64,000 nucleotides of DNA from Allobogoriella deserti (GTDB lineage: Bacteria > Actinomycetota > Actinomycetes > Actinomycetales > Actinomycetaceae), in the NCBI RefSeq assembly GCF_042680605.1, contig NZ_JBHUEE010000002.1, positions 620,001-684,000 of the forward strand, read 5' to 3'. Each line of letters starts with the position of its first letter. Position 1 is the stretch's first letter. Made by a program: the position numbers and the translations under genes. Positions 33,023-41,316 of the stretch are shown piece by piece. The notes beneath the pieces were generated by a model that worked only from the letters and a program-made list of their open reading frames with translations, searched no databases and had not been told where the DNA came from.

Positions 33023-33757
33023 ATGGCCACTGTTCCCCCGTCGCTCCTCGTGGTGAGCGCCCACGCGGGCGACTTCGTCTGGCGGGCGGGCGGCGCGATC
33101 GCCTCCGCCACCGCACGCGGCGAGCGCGCCGTCGTCGTCTGCCTGTCCTACGGCGAGCGCGGCGAGTCCGCGAAGGCCTGGCGCGAGGGCAAAGGGCTGG
33201 AGGAGATCAAGGCGCTGCGGCGAGAGGAGGCCGAGCACGCCGCCGCTGAGCTCGGCGCCGAGACCCGGTTCCTCGACGCCGGGGACTACCCGTTGATCGG
33301 CGACCGGGAGATCCTCGACCAGCTCGTGCGCGTCTACCGCGAGGTCAACCCGACCGTGGTGCTCACCCACACCCTCGCCGACCCGTACAACGGGGACCAC
33401 CCGGAAGCCGCCCGGCTCGCCCTGCAGGCACGGGTGCTCGCCCAGGCGATCGGCTACGACGCCCCGGGCGACCCCCTCGGCGCTCCCCCGGTCTTCTTCT
33501 TCGAGCCGCACCAGCCCGAGCAGTGCGACTTCAAGCCGGACGTGCTGCTCGACATCACCGACGTCTTCGCCACCAAGCGCCGCGCCATGGAGTGCCTGGG
33601 CGCGCAGCAGCACATGTGGGACTACTACACCGACCTCGCCGTCCGCCGCGGGGTCCAGCTCAAGCGCAACGCCGGCCCGAACCTCGGCTTCCCCACCGAC
33701 ACCAAGGGCGAGGCCTACATGCGCTACTACCCGCAGGTCACCGACCGCCTGGAGTGA
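33023..33757 (+). CDS. PIG-L family 4-oxalomesaconate hydratase (GalB-like)
   Basis: The 244-residue protein belongs to the zinc-dependent PIG-L/LmbE fold: VVSAHAGDFVWRAGGAIA gives the His14-x-x-Asp17 ligands and NGDHPEAA gives His126. Deacetylases of this fold are common, but GalB of Pseudomonas putida is a PIG-L member that hydrates 4-oxalomesaconate. The neighbours here (aldolase and tautomerase of the same pathway) favour that role. AAGGAG (33010-33015) lies 7 nt before ATG 33023. It is the first gene of a four-gene operon that runs to the dioxygenase. A mycothiol-type deacetylase is the alternative. Confidence 0.75.
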   Translation: MATVPPSLLVVSAHAGDFVWRAGGAIASATARGERAVVVCLSYGERGESAKAWREGKGLEEIKALRREEAEHAAAELGAETRFLDAGDYPLIGDREILDQLVRVYREVNPTVVLTHTLADPYNGDHPEAARLALQARVLAQAIGYDAPGDPLGAPPVFFFEPHQPEQCDFKPDVLLDITDVFATKRRAMECLGAQQHMWDYYTDLAVRRGVQLKRNAGPNLGFPTDTKGEAYMRYYPQVTDRLE

Positions 33758-33765
33758 GGCAGCCC

Positions 33766-34467
33766 GTGGACAACGTGATCGTCACCAATCCGCCGCGTGC
33801 CGCCCTGGAGGAGGTGGACGCGCTCGCCGGGTTCGGCGTGGCCACGGTGCACGAGGCCATGGGGCGCACCGGCCTGCTCGGTCCCGAACTGCGGCCGATC
33901 CAGGCCGACACCCGCATCGCCGGCACCGCCGTGACCGTGCTGAGCTGGCCCGGCGACAACCTCATGATCCATGCGGCGGTCGAGCAGTGCCGGGCGGGAG
34001 ACATCCTCGTGGTCACCACCACCTCCGCGTCCTGGGACGGCGCGTTCGGCGAGCTGTTCGCCACCGCGCTCGCTCACCGGGGGGTCCGCGGCGTGGTCAC
34101 CACCACCGGCATCCGCGACACCGCCGAGCTGCGCGCCATGGGATTCCCTGCCTGGTCGGCCGCCGTCCACGCCCAGGGCACCGTCAAGGCCACGCCCGGC
34201 GCCGTCAACGTGCCGGTCACCATCGGACCGACGGTCGTCTCCCCCGGCGATGTCGTCCTGGCCGACGACGACGGCGTGCTGTGCATCCCGCGCGAGCGGA
34301 CCACCGCCGCGATCGAGTCCTCCCGCGCCCGCGAGGCGAAGGAGGCGGCCACCCGGGAGGCGTTCGAGGCCGGTCAGCTCGGCCTCGACCGGTACGGCCT
34401 GCGCGAGGTGCTGGAGCAACTGGGCGTGCGGTACGTCGACGCCGCCGACGCCGGAGGTCACCGGTGA
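33766..34467 (+). CDS. RraA-fold 4-carboxy-4-hydroxy-2-oxoadipate aldolase (LigK/GalC-like)
   Basis: The 233-residue protein has the RraA/HMG-aldolase fold, with DGAFGELFATALAHRGVRGVVTTTGIRDTAEL. Arg117 and Asp118 correspond to the Arg-Asp pair that binds pyruvate enolate and Mg2+ in class II pyruvate aldolases. It would split 4-carboxy-4-hydroxy-2-oxoadipate into pyruvate and oxaloacetate, the last step of gallate and protocatechuate 4,5-cleavage pathways. GTG 33766 is chosen for the TGAGG about 6 nt upstream; it starts 8 nt after the hydratase stop. Its own stop overlaps the next GTG. Confidence 0.8.
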   Translation: MDNVIVTNPPRAALEEVDALAGFGVATVHEAMGRTGLLGPELRPIQADTRIAGTAVTVLSWPGDNLMIHAAVEQCRAGDILVVTTTSASWDGAFGELFATALAHRGVRGVVTTTGIRDTAELRAMGFPAWSAAVHAQGTVKATPGAVNVPVTIGPTVVSPGDVVLADDDGVLCIPRERTTAAIESSRAREAKEAATREAFEAGQLGLDRYGLREVLEQLGVRYVDAADAGGHR

Positions 34468-35570
34468 CCGCTCCCCTGCACCCCGATCCCGTCACCGACG
34501 GTATCCGCTGCCTGGTGATGCGCGGCGGGACGTCCAAGGGCGCCTACTTCCTGAGCTCGGACCTGCCCACCGAGACCGCCGCCCGGGACGGCCTGCTGCT
34601 GCGGATCATGGGCAGCCCCGACCCGAGACAGATCGACGGGATCGGCGGCGCACACCCGCTGACGTCCAAGGTGGCCGTGGTGAGCCCGTCCGCGGACGAA
34701 CGCGCCGACGTCGACTACCTCTTCCTGCAGGTCGCGGTGGACAAGGCCGAGGTCACCGACCGGCAGAACTGCGGCAACATCCTCGCCGGCATCGGTCCGT
34801 TCGCGGTCGAGCGCGGCCTCGTCGCCGCCGGGTCCGAGACGACGTCGGTGCGCATCCGGCTGGTCAACTCCGACTCCTACGCCGTCGCCACCTTCGCCAC
34901 GCCCGGTGGCCGGGTCCGTTACGACGGCGGCCTCGCGATCGACGGCGTCCCCGGCACGGCCGCCCCGATCACCCTGGAGTTCGCCGACACCGCCGGTTCC
35001 GCGACCGGCGCCCTGCTCCCCACAGGGCACGTCACCGACACCGTGGCGACCGCCGCCGGCGACATCCAGGTCACCTGTGTGGACAACGGCATGCCCTCGG
35101 TGCTCATCGCGGCGAGCGACCTCGGTGTCGCGGGCACCGAGGAGCCGGCCGACCTGGAGGCGGACGAGGCGCTCGCCGCACGCCTGGCCGAGATCCGGCT
35201 CGCGGCCGCCGGGCTCATGGGCATGGGAGACGTCAGCGCCGCGACCGTCCCCAAGCTCGTGCTGCTCTCCCCGCCGCGGCACGGCGGCGTCGTCGGCACA
35301 CGGAGCTTCCTGCCGGTGCGCTGCCACACCTCCATCGGCGTCCTCGGGGCGCTGACCGTCGCCGCGGGCGTGCGCATCCCCGGCTCGGTCGGTCACGACC
35401 TGGCCGACCTGCCCGGCGCCGGTGAACCGATGCCGATCGAGCACCCCACCGGCCACCTCGACGTCACCGCCGAGATCACCGAGACCGGCGGCGAGCTCAC
35501 CACCGCCTCGTCCAGTGTGTTGCGCACGGCGCGCAAGCTCCTCGACGGCGTCGTCCATCCCCGCCCGTGA
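34464..35570 (+). CDS. PrpF family 4-oxalomesaconate tautomerase (GalD/LigU-like)
   Basis: The 368-residue protein has the two-domain PrpF/DAP-epimerase fold: IRCLVMRGGTSKGAYFLSSDLP at residues 14-35, QIDGIGGAHPLTSKVAVVSPS, DRQNCGNILAGIGPFAVERGL and, near the C-terminus, LPVRCHTSIGVLGALTVAAG. GalD and LigU of this family shift 4-oxalomesaconate between tautomers so that it can be hydrated. GGAGGT lies 6 nt before GTG 34464, which overlaps the aldolase stop (GTGA). Other PrpF proteins isomerise aconitates, but the neighbours support the oxalomesaconate role. Confidence 0.82.
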   Translation: MTAPLHPDPVTDGIRCLVMRGGTSKGAYFLSSDLPTETAARDGLLLRIMGSPDPRQIDGIGGAHPLTSKVAVVSPSADERADVDYLFLQVAVDKAEVTDRQNCGNILAGIGPFAVERGLVAAGSETTSVRIRLVNSDSYAVATFATPGGRVRYDGGLAIDGVPGTAAPITLEFADTAGSATGALLPTGHVTDTVATAAGDIQVTCVDNGMPSVLIAASDLGVAGTEEPADLEADEALAARLAEIRLAAAGLMGMGDVSAATVPKLVLLSPPRHGGVVGTRSFLPVRCHTSIGVLGALTVAAGVRIPGSVGHDLADLPGAGEPMPIEHPTGHLDVTAEITETGGELTTASSSVLRTARKLLDGVVHPRP

Positions 35571-35622
35571 GTACGCCGCCACAGCCTCGTCCGAGCATCG
35601 CCGTCAGAGAGGACCGCCCGAG

Positions 35623-36591
35623 ATGACCCACTACACCTCCTTCGACGTCGCACACCTGTCCGCCGTCGAGATCTTCACGCCCACCTTCGACGAATCCCTC
35701 TGGTTCTTCCGCGACCTGCTCGCCATGCGAGTAGTGGCCGAGGACGGCAACTCCGTGTACCTGCGGACCTGGGACGAGTACGAGCTGTTCACCATCAAGC
35801 TCACCGCCAAGGACGCGGCCGGCGTGGGGCGCACCTGGGTGCGGGCCTCGAGCCAGGAGGCTCTCGAGCGCCGGGTGGCCGCCATCGAGGAGACCGGGCT
35901 CGGGATCGGTTGGGCCGACGGGGAGGTCGGAACCGGCCCGACGTACCTGTTCAACGACCCGGACGGCCACGACATGGCCATCTACTACGAGACCGAGCGG
36001 TACGTCGCCACCGACGACAAGCCGGCCCTGAAGAACCAGGCCTCCGCGTTCCCGGGCCGCGGCGTCAACGCGCGCCGTCTCGACCACATCAACTACCTGG
36101 GTAAGGACGTCGAGGCCAACGGCGAGTTCCTCGCCACGGCACTCGGCATGCGCGAGAGCGAGCGGATCCGGCTCGACAACGGCAAGTTCGCCGCCTGGTG
36201 GTTCCACTTCGGACTGAAGTCCTACGACATCGTCTACTCCGACGACTGGACCAAGCACGGCAACCGCCTGCACCACGTAGCCTTCGCCCCGGACACCCGC
36301 GAGGACATCCTCAAGGCCGCGGACATCTTCCTGGAGAACGGCATCCACATCGAGTCCGGCCCGCACAAGCACGCCATCAACCAGACGTTCTTCCTCTACG
36401 TCTGGGAACCGGGCGGGAACCGCATCGAGTTCGCCCAGGCCGGCGCCCGCCTGCTGCTCGATCCCGACCAGCCGGTCGTCGAGTGGTCCGAGGCGGAGCG
36501 CAAGAAGGGGCAGGCGTGGGGCATGAAGACCATCGAGACGTTCCACACGCACGGCACGCCGATCGTGGATCAGACTCCTGCATCGAGCTGA
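35623..36591 (+). CDS. Type I (VOC) extradiol ring-cleavage dioxygenase with unusual active site
   Basis: The 322-residue protein has two VOC domains like catechol 2,3-dioxygenase. The Fe(II) ligands are present: His155 (RRLDHINYL), His218 (NRLHHVAFA) and Glu269 (GNRIEF). The second-shell His250 and Tyr259 also match. At the position of the catalytic acid-base His199 of XylE (KAHDVAF) this protein has Tyr201 (KSYDIVY). It is the fourth gene of the hydratase-aldolase-tautomerase operon, so the ring-cleavage product should be 4-oxalomesaconate or 4-carboxy-2-hydroxymuconate semialdehyde. Known enzymes for that step have the unrelated LigAB fold. AGAGGA precedes ATG 35623 by about 9 nt. Confidence 0.85.
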   Translation: MTHYTSFDVAHLSAVEIFTPTFDESLWFFRDLLAMRVVAEDGNSVYLRTWDEYELFTIKLTAKDAAGVGRTWVRASSQEALERRVAAIEETGLGIGWADGEVGTGPTYLFNDPDGHDMAIYYETERYVATDDKPALKNQASAFPGRGVNARRLDHINYLGKDVEANGEFLATALGMRESERIRLDNGKFAAWWFHFGLKSYDIVYSDDWTKHGNRLHHVAFAPDTREDILKAADIFLENGIHIESGPHKHAINQTFFLYVWEPGGNRIEFAQAGARLLLDPDQPVVEWSEAERKKGQAWGMKTIETFHTHGTPIVDQTPASS

Positions 36592-36613
36592 GCCGGGCGC
36601 CGGTCAGCTCACT

Positions 36614-36709
36614 AGGCCGGGGCCGGGTGTCGCGGGACGTCCAGTCCTCGCTCGTTCCTCGCTCGGACGGCCCGACCCAACCAGCCCCGCGACATCCCGC
36701 CCCCGGCCT
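36614..36709. repeat. Long inverted repeat between convergent dioxygenase and GntR genes
   Basis: The arms (36614-36637 and 36685-36709) pair over about 24 bp with a bulge and two or three mismatches. The loop of about 47 nt contains a CTCGCTCGTTCCTCGCTCGG direct repeat. It may terminate both convergent genes, but its internal repeat structure also fits a copy of a genome-wide intergenic repeat. Confidence 0.5.
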
Positions 36710-36803
36710 GCCCGGTCCAGCCAGCCTCGCCGCGCTCCCGACCCCGCCGCTCCCAGCCGCTTGGCCCCACCCTTCGGATTGGGCTGTCGAAGTGTCCGCG
36801 GAG

Positions 36804-37463
36804 TCAGGCCTGGAGGGCGTCGATGACGCTGGCCAGGTGTGCGCGCGTCGCGGCCTCGGCAGCCTCCGGGCTGCGTTCCACAATGGCGTCGATGATGGCG
36901 GCGTGCTCCGGCGCGGACTTCGCGGCCCGGGCGGGCTGGAAGGACAGGCGGAACTGGTGACGTACGGTCTGTGCGTGCAGGCGCGAGAGAACCTCCGAGG
37001 CGACGCCGTGCTTGCTGATCTCGCGGATCCGCCGGTCGAGGTGACGGTTCAGCTCCGAGTAGCGCATGAGGTCACCGGAATCCACCGAGTCGAGGATGTC
37101 CTGGCGCAGCTGCCGGAACTCGGCGATCTCGTCCTCGCTGATCCGCTCCGCGGCCTTCGCGGCACACAGGCCCTCCACGCCCTGGCGCACCTCGAGGATC
37201 TCGATGGCCTCTTCCACGCTGATCGCGCGTACCCGGGAGCCGCGGTGCGGCATCCGGTCGACCAGGCCCTCGCCGGCGAGCTCGAGCAGCGCCGTGCGCA
37301 CGGCGGCGCGGCTCGCCCCGTACGTTGTCGACAAGTCGGTCTCGATGAGCCGCTGATGCGGCGCGAACTCGCCACTGATGATGGCCTCGCGGATCGCCTC
37401 CGCGAGTCGGGAGGTGCCGGCGGGCGTCGCACCGTCGGCTTCGTCAGTCACCTCTGCGCTCAT
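36804..37463 (-). CDS. FadR-type GntR regulator of the aromatic cluster
   Basis: The 219-residue protein has a GntR winged helix (SRLAEAIREAIISGEFAPHQRLIETDLSTTYGASRAAVRTALLELAGEGLVDRMPHRGSRV) and an all-helical FCD ligand domain (YSELNRHLDRRIREI, VRHQFRLSF, EHAAIIDAI) with His residues suited to bind a metal and an organic acid. ATG 37463 follows GGGAG by about 4 nt. Its own promoter carries the TTGT-TG-ACAA site also seen before the hydratase operon, so it probably autoregulates and controls the island. VanR, the vanillate regulator, is in the same subfamily. The ligand is unknown. Confidence 0.87.
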   Translation of the reverse strand: MSAEVTDEADGATPAGTSRLAEAIREAIISGEFAPHQRLIETDLSTTYGASRAAVRTALLELAGEGLVDRMPHRGSRVRAISVEEAIEILEVRQGVEGLCAAKAAERISEDEIAEFRQLRQDILDSVDSGDLMRYSELNRHLDRRIREISKHGVASEVLSRLHAQTVRHQFRLSFQPARAAKSAPEHAAIIDAIVERSPEAAEAATRAHLASVIDALQA

Positions 37464-37514
37464 GCGCTCCCCCACAGATTCCTCTCGCCGTCGCCGTTGT
37501 CCGGCCTCGTCGAG

Positions 37515-37544
37515 ACACTACAACGCAACAATTTTGTTGACAAT
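37515..37544 (-). promoter_or_regulatory. GntR promoter with overlapping palindromic operator
   Basis: On the minus strand TTGTCA (complement of 37538-37543) and TAGTGT (complement of 37515-37520) are 17 nt apart. TTGT-TG-ACAA (37534-37543) covers the -35, and CAACAA-TT-TTGTTG (37526-37539) overlaps it. Binding by the GntR protein here would repress its own gene and possibly the divergent DUF1932 gene. Confidence 0.6.
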
Positions 37545-37662
37545 CATGCGCGCTGGGCAGACGACGACGCCGCGGCACCACCGCGGTCGATCAGTCACCG
37601 GGCGCGGACCCCAAGCCCATCATCGAGCCAGCTGAGACCGTCATCCGGATCGAGGAGGTGCC

Positions 37663-38505
37663 ATGCACGTCGCACTACTCGGGCTCGGTGAGGCCGGCAG
37701 GATCTACGCCCGGGACCTGCTGGCACGCGGCGTCGTCGTCTCCGGCTACGACCCGCGCCCGGACGCGGCGGCCGCCGCACCGGACGGTCTCCGGCTCGCC
37801 GCCAGCGACGCCGCAGCCGCCCGGGACGCCGACCTCGTGCTCTCCCTCGTCGGCGCGGCGTCCGCCGAGGCCGCACTCGGGTCCGTGCTCGCGGACATCA
37901 CCGGCGTGTTCGCTGATCTCAACACCACCTCGCCGGCGCACAAGGCCACCCTGGCTCGTTCCGCGGACGCCGCCGGGGTGCACTTCGCAGACGTCGCCGT
38001 CCTCGCGCCACTGCCCCGCGACGGCATCGGCACCCCACTGCTGGTCAGCGGCACCGGCGCAGAGGCCGCGGCCGCACTCCTGGACCGGGTCGGCGCCCCG
38101 ATCGAGCAGGCCGGGCCACAGGCCGGCACCGCGGCGGGCCTCAAACTGCTGCGGTCGGTGTTCATGAAGGGCCTGGCCGGCCTCGTCTTCGAAGGGTTGA
38201 CCGCCGCCGAGCGGACCGGTCGGCCCGGCGCCGTCGCCTGGCTGCGCGGCCAGATCGCCGCCGAGCTCGGCCCGGACGGGGACGCGCTCGTCGCCCGGTT
38301 GATCGCGGGCACGCGCACGCACGCCGCCCGCCGGGCGGCCGAGGCGGACGACGTCGCACGTTACCTGGGCGAGCTGGGCAGCCCGGTGTGGATGACGGAG
38401 GGCACGCGGCGATGGCTGCAGGAGATCGCCGCGCACCCCGAGCTGGCCGACTCACTGCTCACTGATCGTGCCGATCACGGAACCGTCGATCATCCCGCGC
38501 CCTGA
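37663..38505 (+). CDS. DUF1932 NAD(P)-dependent oxidoreductase (6-phosphogluconate dehydrogenase-like)
   Basis: The 280-residue protein has an N-terminal Rossmann motif (VALLGLGEAGRIYARDL), the SLVGAASAEAALGSV segment, FADLNTTSPAHK, and a helical C-terminal DUF1932 domain (GLKLLRSVFMKGLAGLVFEGLTAAERTG). The Lys in the GLKLLRS helix aligns with the catalytic Lys of beta-hydroxyacid dehydrogenases. GAGGAGG lies about 4 nt before ATG 37663. It is divergent from the GntR gene and so probably in its regulon. It could reduce or oxidise a hydroxy- or oxo-acid intermediate, but no gallate-pathway step clearly needs it. Confidence 0.8.
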   Translation: MHVALLGLGEAGRIYARDLLARGVVVSGYDPRPDAAAAAPDGLRLAASDAAAARDADLVLSLVGAASAEAALGSVLADITGVFADLNTTSPAHKATLARSADAAGVHFADVAVLAPLPRDGIGTPLLVSGTGAEAAAALLDRVGAPIEQAGPQAGTAAGLKLLRSVFMKGLAGLVFEGLTAAERTGRPGAVAWLRGQIAAELGPDGDALVARLIAGTRTHAARRAAEADDVARYLGELGSPVWMTEGTRRWLQEIAAHPELADSLLTDRADHGTVDHPAP

Positions 38506-38795
38506 GCCCAAGAGCCGAGAGCCGGACTGGAGTGGGGCCCTGATCGACGACGGCGCAGATGGCGCCCCTCTTGGCCGAACTGCAGTTGCACTACGGTCAC
38601 CACGGGCCGCCGACCGATCACACCGCCGACGACCACCAACACTGGACACGAGTATGTTGGCAGGTTCTTGCCATGGCCGGTACATGCCACACGCAGCCAT
38701 TGCCAGCGCCCCTAAGCCGTACCTAAAGTCGCTCGCGGAACTGGACGCGCCACCGATTCCAGCGAGTTGGGCATGACACGACAAGCTTTCCGTGG
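38506..38795. other. Non-coding, AT-richer stretch
   Basis: No gene is supported here. Base composition becomes visibly less GC-rich from about 38600 and stays so to about 39650, unlike both flanks. Short open frames exist on both strands but have no ribosome-binding site, conserved motif or typical codon use. The stretch probably belongs to the same acquired segment as the two genes that follow. Confidence 0.5.
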
Positions 38796-39457
38796 TTGAA
38801 GCAGATTACTAGTGGAGGCGTAGCCCTCGCCCTTTCTGTTGGTACTGCCGGTGTCGCCGGCGCGGAAACCGATAATCCATCTAGCGCGACGACGTCGCAG
38901 CCTTAGTTCGTGACACCGCTCCAGCGGAAGCCACAGTGAACGACGACGGGTCAGCCTCTCTGCAGGTTCGCGACGAAGATTCCGGCATAGCCGTTGAGGT
39001 CGCGTCCATAGACCCCCCATGGTCACGCGACGCAACAGGCCAACCCGTTGAAACTCACTACTCGGTCCGCGATGGTGCCCTGGTGCAAGTCGTGACACCA
39101 GACGCCGACGTGTCGTACCCAATCGTCGCTGACCCTCGCCTAACATTCGGGCTGGGAGTATCCGTCAATGGTCTCGGCCATGAGTGGAAGACCCTCAAGG
39201 CGGCCATTGTCGGTGCCGGGGGCGCGATCGTCGTAGGCTCTTGCCTCATCGTCAATATTCCCAATCCATGGGCTGCCGTTCTCAAGGCCGCATGCGGCAC
39301 CATCGGCGCCTCTAACCTCAGAAACTTCGTGAGTTGGGTTAGGAATACTTACGCAACGTCATCACTTCGCAACACCACTTGCTACCAAATCCGCGTCCCT
39401 CCGCAGCCAAATCCGCGACTTGTAGCGGTCAACACGCAAGGAAATTGCTTCTCGTGA
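38796..39457 (+). pseudogene. Frameshifted secreted protein with YPIVADP motif
   Basis: A signal-peptide-like start (from TTG 38796: KQITSGGVALALSVGTAGVAGA, then ETDNP) runs into a stop at 38904-38906. In another frame, open from 38885, the sequence continues RDDVAALVRDTAPAEATVNDDG and then the YPIVADP segment typical of actinobacterial secreted proteins of unknown function, ending VNTQGNCFS. A single-base frameshift near 38883-38900 explains both halves. A GTG at 38936 could start a 173-residue fragment instead. Lower GC than the flanks suggests acquisition. A sequencing error cannot be excluded. Confidence 0.6.
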
Positions 39458-39645
39458 GGGACCCAAGAGCTCGACAGACGCTTGCCGCCGTCGTCGGGAT
39501 GGCGATAATCGGATCACTCAGCCTGACTCTCGACGCTTGGTCATGGTGGCAGATTGCCGCCGTGTGTCTCGTTCCCTACGGACTGGCCATCTGGCTGGCT
39601 GGGCGCCATAAAGGGACGAGGGGGGAGCGAAACGGGGCGCCATAG
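39454..39645 (+). CDS. Small membrane protein downstream of the secreted protein
   Basis: The 63-residue product has two hydrophobic segments (LAAVVGMAIIGSLSLTL and WWQIAAVCLVPYGLAIWLAG) and a basic end. GTG 39454 overlaps the stop of the upstream gene (GTGA), and AAGGAAA lies about 9 nt before it, so the pair was built as one operon. No family is recognised. A secreted protein followed by a small membrane protein is a layout seen in toxin/immunity and export cassettes, but nothing in the sequence proves that role here. Confidence 0.55.
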   Translation: MRDPRARQTLAAVVGMAIIGSLSLTLDAWSWWQIAAVCLVPYGLAIWLAGRHKGTRGERNGAP

Positions 39646-39760
39646 GCGAACGCCCAAACGTTGGTCTCCGGCCACTCAGGACACCGTTCCGGAACTAGTC
39701 GGGCACACCACCACCCGGCGGGCGTCGACCGCGACCCGACAGTGACTCAGGGACAGACGC

Positions 39761-41239
39761 TCACACGGCCAGGTGCCCGATGGAGCGGGTGTCCTGGAAG
39801 TCCCGGATCCCCTCGATGCCCTGCTCGCGGCCGATTCCGCTGCCCTTCATGCCGCCGAAGGGCGCCCGCAGGTCCAGCCGGGTCGCGCCGTGGTCGTTGA
39901 CGAATACGAAGCCGCAGACGAGCTGACCGCCGACGCGGTTCGCCGCCTCCGCGTCCGCGGTCCAGACCGAGCCGCACAGCCCCGCCCAGGTGTCGTTCGC
40001 CGCCGCGACGGCCTCCTCCTCGGAGTCGAACGGCATGACCGGGATCGTCGGCCCGAACTGCTCCTCGGTGACCACCCGCAGGTCGCGTGGCGGGTCGAGC
40101 ACCAGGGAGGGCCGCACGAAGTTCCCGTCCGGATAGTCCGCGGGCAGCTCGCCGAACTCGCGCACCTCGGCGCCGGCCTGCTTGGCCTCGGCGACGAGCT
40201 CCTCGACGAACTCCTTCTGCGCCGACTGATGCAGCGGCCCCATCGTCGTGCCCTCGGCCAGCGCGTGGCCCAGCACCGTGCGAGACAGTCGCTCGGTCAG
40301 GGCGTCGACGACCTCCTGGTACCGCGACCGGTGCACATAGAGTCGCTTGGCCGCCATGCAGATCTGTCCGGTGGTGTCGAAGATCCCGGCGAACAGCCGG
40401 TCCAGGGCGGCTTCGTCGAGCACCGCGTCCTCGAGGATGATCGCCGGGTCGTTGCCGCCCAGCTCGAGCGTGACCCGAGTCAACGACGGCGCGGCGAGCT
40501 CCATGATCTTCGACCCGCCCCGCACGCTGCCGGTGAAGCACACCTTGGCCACGTCCGGGCTCTGGATGAGCGGCGACATATCGGCATCGCGGCCGGTGAC
40601 GACGTTGAGCACCCCCGGCGGGAGCTGCTCGGCCACCCGCTGGACCACTCGGGTCGTGGCCAGCGGCGTCGTCGGCGGTGGTTTGACGATCACGGTGTTG
40701 CCGGCCATCAGGGCGTGCGGCAGCGACGCCCCGAGGATGGCGACGGGCCAGTTGAACGGCACGATGATCGTCACCACGCCGAGCGGCTGGTAGCCCACGG
40801 TGGTCGTCACCGGCGGTCCGGGCAGCTCGTGGGTGGCGTCGACCTCGTCGGCAAGGGCCGTCGCCAGTTCGGTGCGAATGTTGAACACCAGCAGGTCGAC
40901 ACTGGCCTCGGGGAGAATCTTGCCGTTCTCCCGAGCGAGGATGCGGGCGTCGGCGTCGCGGTGGGCCTCCAGGCCGGAGATGGCCGCGTTGATCTGCTCG
41001 GCCCGCTGCTGCGGCGTCAGCGCCGACCACGCCGGGAACGCCTCCTTCGCGGCGGCGACCGCGTCCTCGGCGTCCTGCCGGCTCGCGGCGGCTGCCCGCC
41101 CGATCACGACCGACGGGTCGGCCGGCTCCCGGACCTCCAGGTGGTCGGTGCCCTCGCGGGCACCGCCACCGATGTAGATGCCGGTGGTGACCGGCTCGTC
41201 GTGCGCTTGCTGGGGCTGGGTGTCTGACTGCACTGCCAT
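39761..41239 (-). CDS. Aldehyde dehydrogenase, aromatic-aldehyde type
   Basis: The 492-residue enzyme has all ALDH motifs: VTIIVPFNWPVA (coenzyme binding), GNTVIVKPPPTTPLAT, FTGSVRGG, the catalytic Glu in VTLELGGNDP and the nucleophile Cys294 in GQICMAAKR. The start ATG 41239 has AAGGGAG about 8 nt upstream, and it lies 77 nt after the binding-protein gene of the transporter operon. In this setting it could oxidise vanillin, syringaldehyde or a similar aldehyde to the acid that the demethylase uses, as LigV/DesV do in Sphingobium. Specificity is inferred from context only. Confidence 0.85.
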   Translation of the reverse strand: MAVQSDTQPQQAHDEPVTTGIYIGGGAREGTDHLEVREPADPSVVIGRAAAASRQDAEDAVAAAKEAFPAWSALTPQQRAEQINAAISGLEAHRDADARILARENGKILPEASVDLLVFNIRTELATALADEVDATHELPGPPVTTTVGYQPLGVVTIIVPFNWPVAILGASLPHALMAGNTVIVKPPPTTPLATTRVVQRVAEQLPPGVLNVVTGRDADMSPLIQSPDVAKVCFTGSVRGGSKIMELAAPSLTRVTLELGGNDPAIILEDAVLDEAALDRLFAGIFDTTGQICMAAKRLYVHRSRYQEVVDALTERLSRTVLGHALAEGTTMGPLHQSAQKEFVEELVAEAKQAGAEVREFGELPADYPDGNFVRPSLVLDPPRDLRVVTEEQFGPTIPVMPFDSEEEAVAAANDTWAGLCGSVWTADAEAANRVGGQLVCGFVFVNDHGATRLDLRAPFGGMKGSGIGREQGIEGIRDFQDTRSIGHLAV

Positions 41240-41316
41240 GACATGCTCTCCCTTCGCCGGCGTGAGGGCCGCCGGCTCGGCGGGCGGGGAAGGCGGTCTG
41301 CTCGGGACCGGGCGGC

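Noticed and set aside
33987..34463. An overlapping long gene within the aldolase region
   Set aside because: Its translation is dominated by Arg, Gly and Pro, a typical shadow of a high-GC gene in another frame.
38452..38784. Small genes on either strand in the AT-richer segment before 38796
   Set aside because: No ribosome-binding site, no conserved motif and poor codon bias; the frames probably exist by chance in lower-GC DNA.
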